This document shows positions 7,945 to 16,148 of a DNA stretch of 49,675 nt, one piece after another (within the stretch, counting starts at the first letter, position 1; every line of letters starts with the position of its first letter). The notes beneath the pieces were generated by a model. The model searched no databases, had not been told where the DNA came from, and saw only the letters and a list, made by a program, of their open reading frames with translations. The stretch comes from JBQTHI01 sp052390035 (GTDB lineage: Bacteria; Actinomycetota; Acidimicrobiia; Spongiisociales; ZC4RG35). The translations under genes were made by a program, and so were the position numbers. The stretch is from the NCBI GenBank assembly GCA_052390035.1, contig JBQTHI010000060.1:1-49675 (forward strand), in the 5' to 3' direction.

Positions 7945-8628
7945 TCAATACGGCAGACCGGCCGCCCTGGTTAGGAAGCCGACGTAGGGTCCGGCGGTCT
8001 TGCACAGCGAGGCGTAGTCGGCAAGGAATCGATCGGAGGTGACGAGGTCATCGTCGAGGGTGGTGGCGACGACGAAGTCCTTTCGCTTCAGGTCTTCGAT
8101 CAACTCATGGTCGGGATCGAAGCCCTGCGGGGGGCGAGTCAGGGAGTTCCCATCCGGGGAGTAGCGGGCGAGGAGAGCATTGCCGTGGGCCGCCTTCCTC
8201 CAACCGACGGGGTCGTCTGTGATCGCCTGCCGAACCCTGCGGGCCAAGGCCGCTTCCGGCCGCCACAAGCCGGCGCCGGCGTATGAGTTGGCCGGCTCGA
8301 TATGGAGGTAGAACCCGGCCGTGTGTACTCCCAACCCCGCCTCATGGCCAAATCGCATCCCCAGGTGGGTCTTATAAGGCGTCTTGTCATTGGAGAAACG
8401 AGTGTCGCGGTATATCCGAAACAGCGAACCACCCTGGGGTCGCGGATCAGCGACGAAGTGCTCTGAGACCTTCGCCAGCTTGGGTGCAAGATCGGCAATG
8501 AACTGCAACGCCGGCTCCTGCACATTGGTGAGGTATCGGGCCTTGTTGGCCTGGAACCAGTCGCGTTCGTTATGGGCGGCGAGGTCGGAAAGGAACCGGA
8601 AGGTGGCGGGGGTGAAATAGCGAGCCAT
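7945..8628 (-). CDS. DUF2461 family protein
   Basis: A 227-residue member of DUF2461, a widespread bacterial family of unknown function. The signature RIYRDTRFSNDKTPYKTHLG is intact, as are the N-terminal FLSDLAAHNERDWFQANKARY and AGFYLHIEPANSYAGAGLW segments. The family length is normal (about 220-230). The start is ATG 8628: the family N-terminus begins with MARYFTPATFRFL, and a purine-rich AAGGGGG lies directly upstream, although close to the ATG. A longer frame up to 8709 would run into the divergent cyclase gene and is rejected. No catalytic role can be assigned from sequence. Confidence 0.9.
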   Translation of the reverse strand: MARYFTPATFRFLSDLAAHNERDWFQANKARYLTNVQEPALQFIADLAPKLAKVSEHFVADPRPQGGSLFRIYRDTRFSNDKTPYKTHLGMRFGHEAGLGVHTAGFYLHIEPANSYAGAGLWRPEAALARRVRQAITDDPVGWRKAAHGNALLARYSPDGNSLTRPPQGFDPDHELIEDLKRKDFVVATTLDDDLVTSDRFLADYASLCKTAGPYVGFLTRAAGLPY

Positions 8629-8681
8629 GGCCCCCTTATAGAAGAGTAGAAAAGGTGTGTCTAGTGGTTTGTCCGGACCAT

Positions 8682-8687
8682 TAGGTT
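8682..8687 (+). promoter_or_regulatory. Putative leaderless -10 box for cyclase/STAND gene
   Basis: TAGGTT, 9 bases before GTG 8697. The same hexamer precedes the polymerase gene at 4846 and the amidohydrolase gene at 22767. Confidence 0.35.
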
Positions 8688-8696
8688 GCGGGGTTC

Positions 8697-11366
8697 GTGG
8701 AGGACTCACGCACCGAAACGGTCACTTTCCTATTCACCGATGTCGAAGGTTCGACCCGGTTGCTCGAGTCTCTGGGCGAGGGTCACGACATCCTGACCGA
8801 CCAGGGGGGAATCATTCGTCAGGCAGTAGCCGACTACGGGGGTAGTCAGATCTCGGCGGAGGGCGATTCACTTTTCGCAGTGTTTGGCGACGCGGTCGCC
8901 GGCACCCAAGCTGCCGCTCAGGCCCAGCGGTCTCTTGCCGCCTTTCCATGGCCTGGCGGGACCAGCGTGCGGGTCCGCATGGGCCTCCACACCGGCACTG
9001 CCACTCGTCGTGGCAACGTTTATAGGGGCCTTGACGTCCACCGGGCGGCGAGAATTGCCGCTGCCGCCCACGGTGGGCAGATCGTGCTCTCAGAGCCCAC
9101 CCGTTCGTTGGCGGTGGGCTCGCTTCCGAAAGGAACCCGGCTGCGCGATCTCGGTGAACATCGGCTCAAGGATCTGACTCGCTCCGAACACCTGTACCAA
9201 TTGGTAGTCGACGGGTTGGTGTCGGACTTTCCTCCGCTCGTGACGCTCAAGGCCGTCCCCAACAACCTTCCGGTGCAGCTGACCAGCTTCATCGGGCGGC
9301 CCGAGGTGGACACCGTCAATGATCTCCTCTCATTGGCCAGATTGGTCACTCTGACGGGTCCCGGTGGCTCGGGGAAGACCAGATTGTCTTTGCAGGTGGC
9401 CGGGGAGGCAGCCCATCAGTTTCGGCATGGGGCGTGGTTCATCGCCCTCGAATCCGTCACCGATCCTGAGCTGGTGCCGTCGGCCTTTGCCACCGCCCTG
9501 CGGATCACCCACCGCCACGGCTCGCCGACAGAAAGCCTCCGCCATTACCTCCCCGACAAAGAAATCCTGCTGGTGATCGACAACTTCGAACAGGTGCTAG
9601 CCGCCGCCCCGCTGCTGGCCGACCTCCTACGCGACTTTCCATTGCTGAAAATGCTGGTGACCTCACGTGCGCCATTACACATTTATGGAGAGCGCGAGTA
9701 TCCGGTCCTCCCATTGAAGGTGCCCGATCCGCAGTCGTTGCCTGCCCCGGAGGAGTTGGCCGGCTACGAGGCCGTCGCACTTTTTGTCGATCGGGCGAGC
9801 GCCGCCCGCGCTGACTTCGAGCTGACTCCCGAGAACGCCGGCGCCGTCGCCGCCATCACCAGCCGATTGGAGGGCCTGCCGTTGGCCATCGAGCTCGCGG
9901 CTGCCCGGATCAGGATCATGTCCCCGCAGACGATCGCCGAGCGGCTCGGCAACCCTCTTGACCTCCTCACCGGAGGCGCCCGCGATCTCCCTCGCCGGCA
10001 GCGCACGCTGCGTGACGCCATCTCCTGGAGCTACGAGCTACTCAATGACGAGAGCAAGGCTGTGTTCGTAAGGATGGGGGTGTTTCGTGGAGGCGCCTTC
10101 CTGGAGCAAGCCGAACGCGTCTGTGGCGAAGCCGAGGACACCGTCGTCGACGATCTGGAATCTCTCATCGATCAGTCGCTGATCCAACGAGACGAGCCGT
10201 TTGGTCTAACCCGGCTGCGACTCCTCGACACGATCCGCGAGTTCGCTTGGGAGCGGCTGGCGGTTACCGGAGAAACCGAAGCCATCCGCCAGCGGCACGC
10301 CGAGGCATATTTGGAGGTGGCGCAAGCCGTCGAACCTCATCTACTCGGCCGCGACCAGGCTCGATGGCTCGACCGGTTGCAATTGGACCATCACAACCTT
10401 CGGACCGCCTTTGATTGGGGGATTGAGGCGAACGACCCGAACCTATGCCTCGGACTGGCGGGGACATTGTGGAGGTTCTGGCAATTTCGAGGGCATCTGG
10501 ACGAGGCGGCCGAGCGAGTTCGCTCCGCTCTCTCATTGGTGGGAGGAGCCGACCGAAGACGGGCCAAAGCCTACGAGGCGGCCGGCGGCATCGCCTACTG
10601 GCGCGGCGACATGGTGGAGGCGGAGACCATGTACAGAACGTGCCTCGACCTGGTGGGAAAGCTCGACGACCGCACGGCCGAGGCCAACGCCCGCTACAAC
10701 CTGTCATTCTCCCTGGCGAGCGACTCCATCGAGAGAATCGAGTTGCGCCAAGAGGCCCTGGCTGTCTACCAGTCCCTAAATGACCAGAGCGGGATCGCCA
10801 AGGCGCTGTGGAGCCTGGGAAGCCTGTTCTCCGGCGCCGGCGACCTGTCGGAGGCTCGCCGTTTGTTGCATGAGAGCCTGGCCCTTTTTCGAAAACTGGA
10901 TGAGCCTTTCGGCATCGGCTGGTGTCTCTACTCGCTGGCCAGCACCGAATTCCTCGATGGGAACGTGCCGGCCACGCTGGCCTACCTCCAAGAAGGGCTG
11001 GCGTTGTTCCATGAGGTCGGCGACCTCTCCGCCATCGTCCTTTTTCTCGACTACCTGGCCTTGGTGGCCTGGCACCGCCGTTGTTCGGACCGTGCCCTGC
11101 GCCTGGCGGGAGCGGCCAGCCGCCTGGGCGAGCGGGGCGGGTTTGGACTCATCGACCCGGAGTTCGACCTGCCGGAGATTGAGCCGTTGAGGACGGCGAT
11201 GCTGCAGGCGGCGAGTGCCCAACCCGATTTGGTCGCCGCTGGAGCCGCCATGTCGCCCGATGATGCGGTTGGCTACGCCCAGTCGGACGATTGGCCGGCG
11301 CCACCCGACTTGATGGCGCAGGCTTCAGCCGCCGAGGGCCATCCCGGCTACGGCGACGACCATTAG
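8697..11366 (+). CDS. Class III cyclase-domain STAND ATPase with TPR-like repeats
   Basis: An 889-residue signalling protein. Residues 1-170 are a class III nucleotidyl cyclase domain; both metal-binding aspartates are present (D15 in FTDVEGSTR, D57 in AEGDSLFAVF). The transition-state segment reads DVHRAARI (113-120), with His115 where active cyclases usually have Asn; Arg119 is kept. Residues 190-520 are a STAND-type ATPase with the P-loop GPGGSGKTRL (221-230), Walker B LLVIDNFEQ (291-299) and a GLPLAIELAAARI GxP-type motif. The remainder is helical TPR-like sequence. Many related actinobacterial proteins end in a LuxR helix-turn-helix; none is seen here, so the output is unlikely to be direct DNA binding. 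The start is GTG. The last 42 bases overlap a convergent gene. Confidence 0.88.
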   Translation: MEDSRTETVTFLFTDVEGSTRLLESLGEGHDILTDQGGIIRQAVADYGGSQISAEGDSLFAVFGDAVAGTQAAAQAQRSLAAFPWPGGTSVRVRMGLHTGTATRRGNVYRGLDVHRAARIAAAAHGGQIVLSEPTRSLAVGSLPKGTRLRDLGEHRLKDLTRSEHLYQLVVDGLVSDFPPLVTLKAVPNNLPVQLTSFIGRPEVDTVNDLLSLARLVTLTGPGGSGKTRLSLQVAGEAAHQFRHGAWFIALESVTDPELVPSAFATALRITHRHGSPTESLRHYLPDKEILLVIDNFEQVLAAAPLLADLLRDFPLLKMLVTSRAPLHIYGEREYPVLPLKVPDPQSLPAPEELAGYEAVALFVDRASAARADFELTPENAGAVAAITSRLEGLPLAIELAAARIRIMSPQTIAERLGNPLDLLTGGARDLPRRQRTLRDAISWSYELLNDESKAVFVRMGVFRGGAFLEQAERVCGEAEDTVVDDLESLIDQSLIQRDEPFGLTRLRLLDTIREFAWERLAVTGETEAIRQRHAEAYLEVAQAVEPHLLGRDQARWLDRLQLDHHNLRTAFDWGIEANDPNLCLGLAGTLWRFWQFRGHLDEAAERVRSALSLVGGADRRRAKAYEAAGGIAYWRGDMVEAETMYRTCLDLVGKLDDRTAEANARYNLSFSLASDSIERIELRQEALAVYQSLNDQSGIAKALWSLGSLFSGAGDLSEARRLLHESLALFRKLDEPFGIGWCLYSLASTEFLDGNVPATLAYLQEGLALFHEVGDLSAIVLFLDYLALVAWHRRCSDRALRLAGAASRLGERGGFGLIDPEFDLPEIEPLRTAMLQAASAQPDLVAAGAAMSPDDAVGYAQSDDWPAPPDLMAQASAAEGHPGYGDDH

Positions 11367-11804
11367 CCCGGCCAGCAGGTTGGCATAACGCCCCATTCGA
11401 ATCTGGAGCATGGCCAGCTCGCTCGTCTGCTCGGCGGTTGGTGGTGATCCCGACGCCTGGAGGGCGGCTCCCAACTGTTGGATCCGTGCGGCCGTCGGCC
11501 TTTGCCGAATGATCCCAAACAGGAGGGCGGCGACCCCGGCGGCAGCTCCTGTCAGCAGTGCCCAACCCTGCCATGCGTTCAAGGCAATACCTCTTATCCC
11601 CAGCAGCCAACCACCTGCCAGCACCGTCACGACTCCGGCTGTCACCATCACATCGGCCACCCTCGATTTCAAGAGGGATTGCATGAAAGGTCCCGCCGCT
11701 GGGCCGGTCCGCCGCGCCGAGGGGCTGATGAACCACCCGATCATCATGACGCCGCCCGCCCAGAACACCGCACCAACGATGTGGATCAACCGCAGAATGG
11801 CCAC
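11325..11804 (-). CDS. Integral membrane protein, CopD/DUF2269-like
   Basis: A 159-residue membrane protein with four hydrophobic segments: LIHIVGAVFWAGGVMMIGWF, VMVTAGVVTVLAGGWLLGI, WALLTGAAAGVAALLFGII and LLAGLMVVAVAGMALGG. The first helix carries H8 in an RLIHIVGAVFWAGG pattern typical of CopD-like and DUF2269 membrane proteins, in which the His may bind heme or metal; that reading is tentative. A polar insert (about 100-130) separates helices three and four. It starts with GTG two bases after the stop of the DUF1992 gene, so it ends that operon. Its 3' end overlaps the cyclase gene on the other strand by 42 bases. Confidence 0.75.
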   Translation of the reverse strand: MAILRLIHIVGAVFWAGGVMMIGWFISPSARRTGPAAGPFMQSLLKSRVADVMVTAGVVTVLAGGWLLGIRGIALNAWQGWALLTGAAAGVAALLFGIIRQRPTAARIQQLGAALQASGSPPTAEQTSELAMLQIRMGRYANLLAGLMVVAVAGMALGG

Positions 11805-11806
11805 CC

Positions 11807-12202
11807 TCAGAGGTTAACCGTGGGCTGGAGGGCTTGCCTTCTGGCCCGCCCCATCTTTCGCCATATGGCGACCACTTCGTCGGCTTTCAGGAGTTCGACC
11901 TGCTCGTCGGGCGCCAAGTCTTCATTGGCCTCACCCAAGGAATCGTTGAGCTCGGCCACCCGTCGGCGAACCGCCGGTTCGTCGGGGAGCAACCAGACCG
12001 CCCCCAGCTCTTGATCGACCCGGTGGGCCTGTTCCTCCGCCCTCTCACTTGCCCGCCACCGGTCGAGGTATTGGCGCGCCCACCAACCCGGTCCAATATC
12101 GTGGGTGGAAAGCGGCCTACCTTCCCCTCCCAGGTTGTTGAAATCGCCGCGTTCGATGGCCTGGCGGATTTGGTCTTCGACCGGGTCTACGGGCAGGGTC
12201 AC
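11807..12202 (-). CDS. DUF1992 domain protein
   Basis: A 131-residue protein whose N-terminal half is DUF1992, the domain shared with DNAJC28 and bacterial YhdN-like proteins: VEDQIRQAIERGDFNNLGGE followed by GRPL (about 8-31) is a near-complete signature. The rest is helical and charged, ending in KADEVVAIWRKMGRARRQAL. Function is unknown for the family. It starts with GTG at 12202, within the annotated 3' end of ligB (86-base overlap). A TAACGT box 6 bases before this GTG suggests its own leaderless promoter inside ligB. The membrane protein gene follows after two bases. Confidence 0.85.
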   Translation of the reverse strand: MTLPVDPVEDQIRQAIERGDFNNLGGEGRPLSTHDIGPGWWARQYLDRWRASERAEEQAHRVDQELGAVWLLPDEPAVRRRVAELNDSLGEANEDLAPDEQVELLKADEVVAIWRKMGRARRQALQPTVNL

Positions 12203-13745
12203 CGTCCCACGTTATCTGCGTGCGGGGCGAGGAACTAGAGAGCAAAGCCTGTAGCGACTGCAAGGTGTCGGCGCCGGCCGGGTCCTTATCGAAGCGGTAG
12301 CGCTTCACCCTGGCGAAACGGAGGGCAATGCCACCCGGGTAGCGAGGGCTGGCCTGCACGCCGTCGATCGCCACCTCCACCACCTGTTCGGGGCGTAGGC
12401 GAATTCCGAAGCGGTCGCGCTCGACTTCAAGTCGTGGGAAATTCTCGGTCTGCCATGACAACATCTCGTCGGTCATGCCCTTGAAGGTCTTGCCGACCAT
12501 CACGAACTCGCCGGAGTTCTCGTCCCGGGCTCCCAGGTGAATATTGGACAACGTGCCGGAACGTCGACCGTGACCCCACTCGACGGCCAGCACCACGAGG
12601 TCGTAGGTGTGAACCGGCTTGACCTTCCGCCACGCCTTCCCCCGCCTTCCGGCTTCATATCTCGAGGTGAGATCTTTGACCATTACCCCCTCGTGTCCCG
12701 CCGCCACCGTTTGCTCCCAGAAGCTGGTCGCCTCGTTGGGATCTGCGCTGGTGATGCGGCTAATCCGGTGCTTCGGTGGCACGACCTGATCGAGTCGGAG
12801 CAGCCGCTCGGATAGGGGCAGATCGATCAGATCTTCCCCGTCGACATGGAGGATGTCGAAGAAGAACGGGAAGAGGGGGACCTCCGCAAAGGCGCGCTCT
12901 TCGGTGCCGAACCGGCTCATCGTCTCCTGAAATGGTTGCGGGGTCCCGTTCGCTCGCAAAGCCATGGCCTCGCCGTCGAGGATCAGCGACACGGCGGCCA
13001 GACCGGTGGCGACCTCGACCACCTCCGGGAGGCGGGCGGTGATGTCGTTCTGATTCCGGGTGAACACGGCCACCCGAGCTCCTTTTTTGTGTACCTGGAT
13101 GCGGGCGCCATCGAGCTTTTGCTCCACAGAGACAAGGCCGGTCAGCGCCTCCCGTATCGAACCGGCGGGGGAGGCCAGCATCGGCTGGACCGGCGAGAGA
13201 ACCATCAATTTGATTTCTCTCAGTCCGGCCAACCCGCTGGTGGCGGCGATCTGGGCGACGGCGCCGAGGTCGGCTCTCAACATCACGGCGCGCCGCGCGG
13301 CCACCGCCGGCACCTCAAATGCTCGCGACACCGCCTCGACCATCAGACCGGCGAGAGCCCCCTGACGGATCTCGCCGGTGAAGATTCGACGAAGGAAGTC
13401 CTGTTCGACTTCGGTGGCCTGTCCAAAGAGGTCGGAGAGCACCCGGGTGCGACTCGCCTGTGATCCGGCGCCCACCACTGTGGGTATGTGGTCCAAGATG
13501 CGGTCGAGTTCGCCAAGATCGAGGCGCGGCTGGCTGGCTGGTGCTTGGTCAATTGAGAAGGCAGCGGCGTACCCCACCCCGATGCTGCCCTGGCGGATCT
13601 GGCCCGACAACAGTCCGACCGCCACCGGGATTTCCGGAGTCCCGAGACGGCCCAAGAAGGCGGCCAGCGTCTCGATCTTTGCCTTGCGGGATCTCGTCGC
13701 CCCCACGGCGATGGAGGCAGCGACCAGATCAGCCAACAGGGTCAT
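12117..13745 (-). CDS. ligB: ATP-dependent DNA ligase, LigB type, with unusual C-terminal extension
   Basis: A 542-residue ligase of the archaeal/mycobacterial LigB class. An N-terminal helical DNA-binding domain (about 1-180, with LLSGQIRQGSIGVGYA) precedes the nucleotidyltransferase core: K210 in VEQKLDGARIQVHKKG, LDGEAMAL, FFFDILHVDGEDL, EGVMVKDLTSRYEAGRRG and AWRKVKP. The OB-fold contains SNIHLGARDE and PRYPGGIALRFARVKRYR. Mycobacterial LigB is close to 507 residues. Here the family-like sequence stops near LQSLQALL, and about 38 low-complexity, Arg/Pro-rich residues follow. A TAG one frame over (12237-12235) would end the protein at about 503 residues, so a late frameshift is likely. Its ATG overlaps the upstream lipoprotein stop by one base. 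Confidence 0.9.
   Translation of the reverse strand: MTLLADLVAASIAVGATRSRKAKIETLAAFLGRLGTPEIPVAVGLLSGQIRQGSIGVGYAAAFSIDQAPASQPRLDLGELDRILDHIPTVVGAGSQASRTRVLSDLFGQATEVEQDFLRRIFTGEIRQGALAGLMVEAVSRAFEVPAVAARRAVMLRADLGAVAQIAATSGLAGLREIKLMVLSPVQPMLASPAGSIREALTGLVSVEQKLDGARIQVHKKGARVAVFTRNQNDITARLPEVVEVATGLAAVSLILDGEAMALRANGTPQPFQETMSRFGTEERAFAEVPLFPFFFDILHVDGEDLIDLPLSERLLRLDQVVPPKHRISRITSADPNEATSFWEQTVAAGHEGVMVKDLTSRYEAGRRGKAWRKVKPVHTYDLVVLAVEWGHGRRSGTLSNIHLGARDENSGEFVMVGKTFKGMTDEMLSWQTENFPRLEVERDRFGIRLRPEQVVEVAIDGVQASPRYPGGIALRFARVKRYRFDKDPAGADTLQSLQALLSSSSPRTQITWDGDPARRPGRRPNPPGHRTRRFQQPGRGR
12209..12214 (-). promoter_or_regulatory. Putative internal -10 box for the DUF1992 gene
   Basis: Minus-strand TAACGT, 6 bases before GTG 12202 and lying within the 3' end of the ligB frame. 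Confidence 0.3.
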
Positions 13746-14629
13746 CAGGCTCCGCAGCCGCCACTGAGCACCACCAGTGCTCCTAGGTCATCATCGACAT
13801 ATTCGTAGGCGGCGGTTCCGGCCCCTTCGTAGTAGAAGGAGTCGATCACCACTTCGCTCCTGCTGTCGCCATTGAGGTCGGCGATCGCTGCGATCGAGTG
13901 GGAAACCACGTAGGGATTATCGGCGACGCCCTGGGAGAACTCGAAGATCAGGGTCTGCCACTCTCCTTCAACCACTTTCCGCATAAGCGCCAAGCTGTAG
14001 TCACCGGGGCCGCCGAGGAGATCGTCTGGTACCCGCCTTACGACGAGAACCCCCTCGTCGATCCCGTCCCCGTCCAGATCGGCCGTCACGTATTGGTGGA
14101 CCGGAGGATCGTCCTTGAGCCCCTGGCTCCGCAGAAATGATCGCGCCGCTTCCAGGTCCTCGGGGTTGGCTGTCCGATGAATCGCCACCGACCGCGGCAT
14201 CAGCTCCCAGTTCGCCGCCACGGCAATCGCCCCCGGGTGGCGATAGTCGCCGGGCAGCCCGGGGGCGAAGTCGATCACCGGGGTGCCACTCGGTTCGCAC
14301 AGCTGCGGGGCCGAGCCCACGACGGTGCCGAGGAGTCCCTCCAGATCGACCACCTGGTACAGGGTGTCTCCAAAGACCAGGCCGAGGTCGGCGTCGGCGG
14401 AGGTGACCCAGGTTGCCCCATCCCACCACCCGAGCATGCCCGACCGGCTGGCCACCACCGGTAGCTCGCCGACAGCAAAGGATGTGGTGGAGGCCGAGGT
14501 CGTGCCCCGACCAGGGGTGGTGGTAGGGGCCGGAGCCGTGACCTCATCAGGGACAGTGGTTGCCCCACCAGGCAGAGCTGGCTCGGCGCAGGCGCCGAGC
14601 AGCAAAAAACCGGCTAAGAGGGCTCTCAC
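13745..14629 (-). CDS. Putative lipoprotein with VCBS/FG-GAP-like segments
   Basis: A 294-residue exported protein. The N-terminus MRALLAGFLLLGACAEPAL has a lipobox (LLGAC, Cys at 14), then a Thr/Pro-rich linker to about residue 50. Two later stretches, TADLDGDGIDEGVLVV and IADLNGDSRSEVVIDS, are Asp-rich loops like the calcium-binding repeats of FG-GAP/VCBS propellers. No enzyme motif is seen. The start is GTG; it overlaps the maf stop by three bases, and its own TGA overlaps the ligB ATG by one base, so it sits within a tightly packed operon. It is probably anchored to the outer face of the cytoplasmic membrane. Function unknown. Confidence 0.75.
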   Translation of the reverse strand: MRALLAGFLLLGACAEPALPGGATTVPDEVTAPAPTTTPGRGTTSASTTSFAVGELPVVASRSGMLGWWDGATWVTSADADLGLVFGDTLYQVVDLEGLLGTVVGSAPQLCEPSGTPVIDFAPGLPGDYRHPGAIAVAANWELMPRSVAIHRTANPEDLEAARSFLRSQGLKDDPPVHQYVTADLDGDGIDEGVLVVRRVPDDLLGGPGDYSLALMRKVVEGEWQTLIFEFSQGVADNPYVVSHSIAAIADLNGDSRSEVVIDSFYYEGAGTAAYEYVDDDLGALVVLSGGCGA

Positions 14630-15210
14630 CTGAACGAGAGTAGGTCGTGACCGATCGCTCGCATCAAGCGGGCGACCAGATGAAGAGGTATGCCCACCAC
14701 CGAGGAAGGGCTTCCGTGGATCGCCTCGACGAACATCGCACCGATCCCGGTAAGGTCGTAGGCACCGGCCTTGTCCATGGGCTCACCGGTGGCGACGTAA
14801 TCGACGATCTCTTCCTCGGTCATCGGCAAGAAGCGCACGAGGGTCGATTCGACCGCCGAAACGATCTCGACTTCCTCTTTCACTCGGGCGATAGCCACTC
14901 CGGTCAATACTTCGTGGGTGCTGCCCGCCAGCCTCCGGAGCATGGACGTTGCTTCGTCGGGATGGACCGGCTTACCGAAGACCTTGCCGTCCATCACCAC
15001 CGTGGTGTCGGCGCCGATCACGACCAGCCCCAGGTCGGCGCACGCCGACGCCTTGGCCCGGGCCAGCCGCTCTACATAGTCGTGAGGTTCTTCCCCGGGG
15101 CGCCGCAGCTCATCAACATCGGGCTCGACCTGGAGGAAGTTCAGACCAAGCGAGCGCAGCAGATCGGCCCGTCTGGGCGAGCCAGAGGCGAGGAGCAGTC
15201 GTTCTGTCAT
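14626..15210 (-). CDS. maf: Maf family nucleotide pyrophosphatase
   Basis: A 194-residue Maf protein, a pyrophosphatase that hydrolyses non-canonical or excess nucleoside triphosphates. The phosphate-binding LLLASGSPRRADLLRSLG (5-22) and the catalytic-loop VIGADTTVVMDGKVFGKP (64-81, with Asp68) are intact, as are STHEVLTGVAI and KAGAYDLTGIGAMFVEAIHG. Length matches the family. ATG 15210 overlaps the stop of the upstream permease gene by four bases (ATGA); the same frame continues upstream to 16170, but only as antisense-like Arg/Gly-rich sequence that overlaps the permease. Its place behind a nucleoside-type importer may link nucleotide uptake to nucleotide sanitation; this is inference. Confidence 0.93.
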   Translation of the reverse strand: MTERLLLASGSPRRADLLRSLGLNFLQVEPDVDELRRPGEEPHDYVERLARAKASACADLGLVVIGADTTVVMDGKVFGKPVHPDEATSMLRRLAGSTHEVLTGVAIARVKEEVEIVSAVESTLVRFLPMTEEEIVDYVATGEPMDKAGAYDLTGIGAMFVEAIHGSPSSVVGIPLHLVARLMRAIGHDLLSFR

Positions 15211-16148
15211 TCTGGTGCAAGGTTCCTTCCCAGAGCCGAAGGAGCCTCCGGGACCAACCATCGAGCCACCCGGGAGTTGGGGGAGGCAATCCGCCGAAGG
15301 CTGGCCGAGTTGACTATCAGCAAGGCAAAGATCATCAGCGGGAAGGGGAGCGAAGGCAAAATCTGGGCGAGACCGGGGAGCCGGGGCTGGAGCCGGAGGG
15401 CCAGGACTTGGAGCGCCCCGAACAGGTAGCAGCCAATCGCCACCCTGACCGGCTGCCATCCGCCGAAGATGACGATCGCCAATGCGATCCATCCGAAGCC
15501 CGCGGTGTGACCGTCCGACCAACCCAACTTCTGATCGAGCGAGAAAGCGGCTCCCGCCATACCCACCAGGCCTCCGCCCACCAGCGCCGCCATATAGCGA
15601 TACACCTTGACATTGACGCCGCGAGCGTGGGCGGCCTCGGGGTTTTCCCCTGTCGCGCGCAGCTCCAGGCCGATCCGGGTGCGGGCCAGAAACACCGCGG
15701 CCGCCAAGGCGACGAGCAACGACCCGTAGACCGAGAGATTCTGGCCGAAGAGCACCTTTCCGATTATTGGCACATCGTTCAACACGGGGATCGGGGTGGC
15801 GGGGACGAACGGACCGGGCTGGTGGACGAAACCCTCCCCCAGATAGCTGGCAAGAGCGGCGGCGAGGAGGGTCAACACGAATCCAACCGCGAACTGGTTG
15901 AGCCGGAGACTGATGCCTGACCAGGCCACCAGTAGGGCGAGCAATGCAGAGACGGCGGCGGCGGCAGCGAATCCCAGCCCGACCTGGCCGGTGGTGAAGG
16001 CAACGGCGAAGCCGGTCATGGCCGATAGCAGGATCGACCCATCGAGCGAGAGGTTTACGACCCCGGCTCGTTCGGAGATGGCTTCCCCTACCGCGGCGTA
16101 AATGAGAGGTGCCGCCGCGGCGACGATGGAGGAGAAGGTTGCCTCCAT
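15207..16148 (-). CDS. ABC transporter permease, BMP/nucleoside-type, subunit 2
   Basis: A 313-residue inner-membrane permease of the branched family (BPD_transp_2) that pairs with BMP-type binding proteins. The N-terminal AAAPLIYAAVGEAISERAGV and VNLSLDGSILLSAMTGF segments and the GLELRATGENPEAAHARGVN cytoplasmic loop (the coupling region) are typical of the shorter of the two permeases in YufQ/NupQ-like systems. About eight to ten hydrophobic segments are visible. Its ATG overlaps the stop of the first permease by one base. With the other three transporter genes here it should import a nucleoside or related solute; the specific substrate is not shown. Confidence 0.92.
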   Translation of the reverse strand: MEATFSSIVAAAAPLIYAAVGEAISERAGVVNLSLDGSILLSAMTGFAVAFTTGQVGLGFAAAAAVSALLALLVAWSGISLRLNQFAVGFVLTLLAAALASYLGEGFVHQPGPFVPATPIPVLNDVPIIGKVLFGQNLSVYGSLLVALAAAVFLARTRIGLELRATGENPEAAHARGVNVKVYRYMAALVGGGLVGMAGAAFSLDQKLGWSDGHTAGFGWIALAIVIFGGWQPVRVAIGCYLFGALQVLALRLQPRLPGLAQILPSLPFPLMIFALLIVNSASLRRIASPNSRVARWLVPEAPSALGRNLAPE

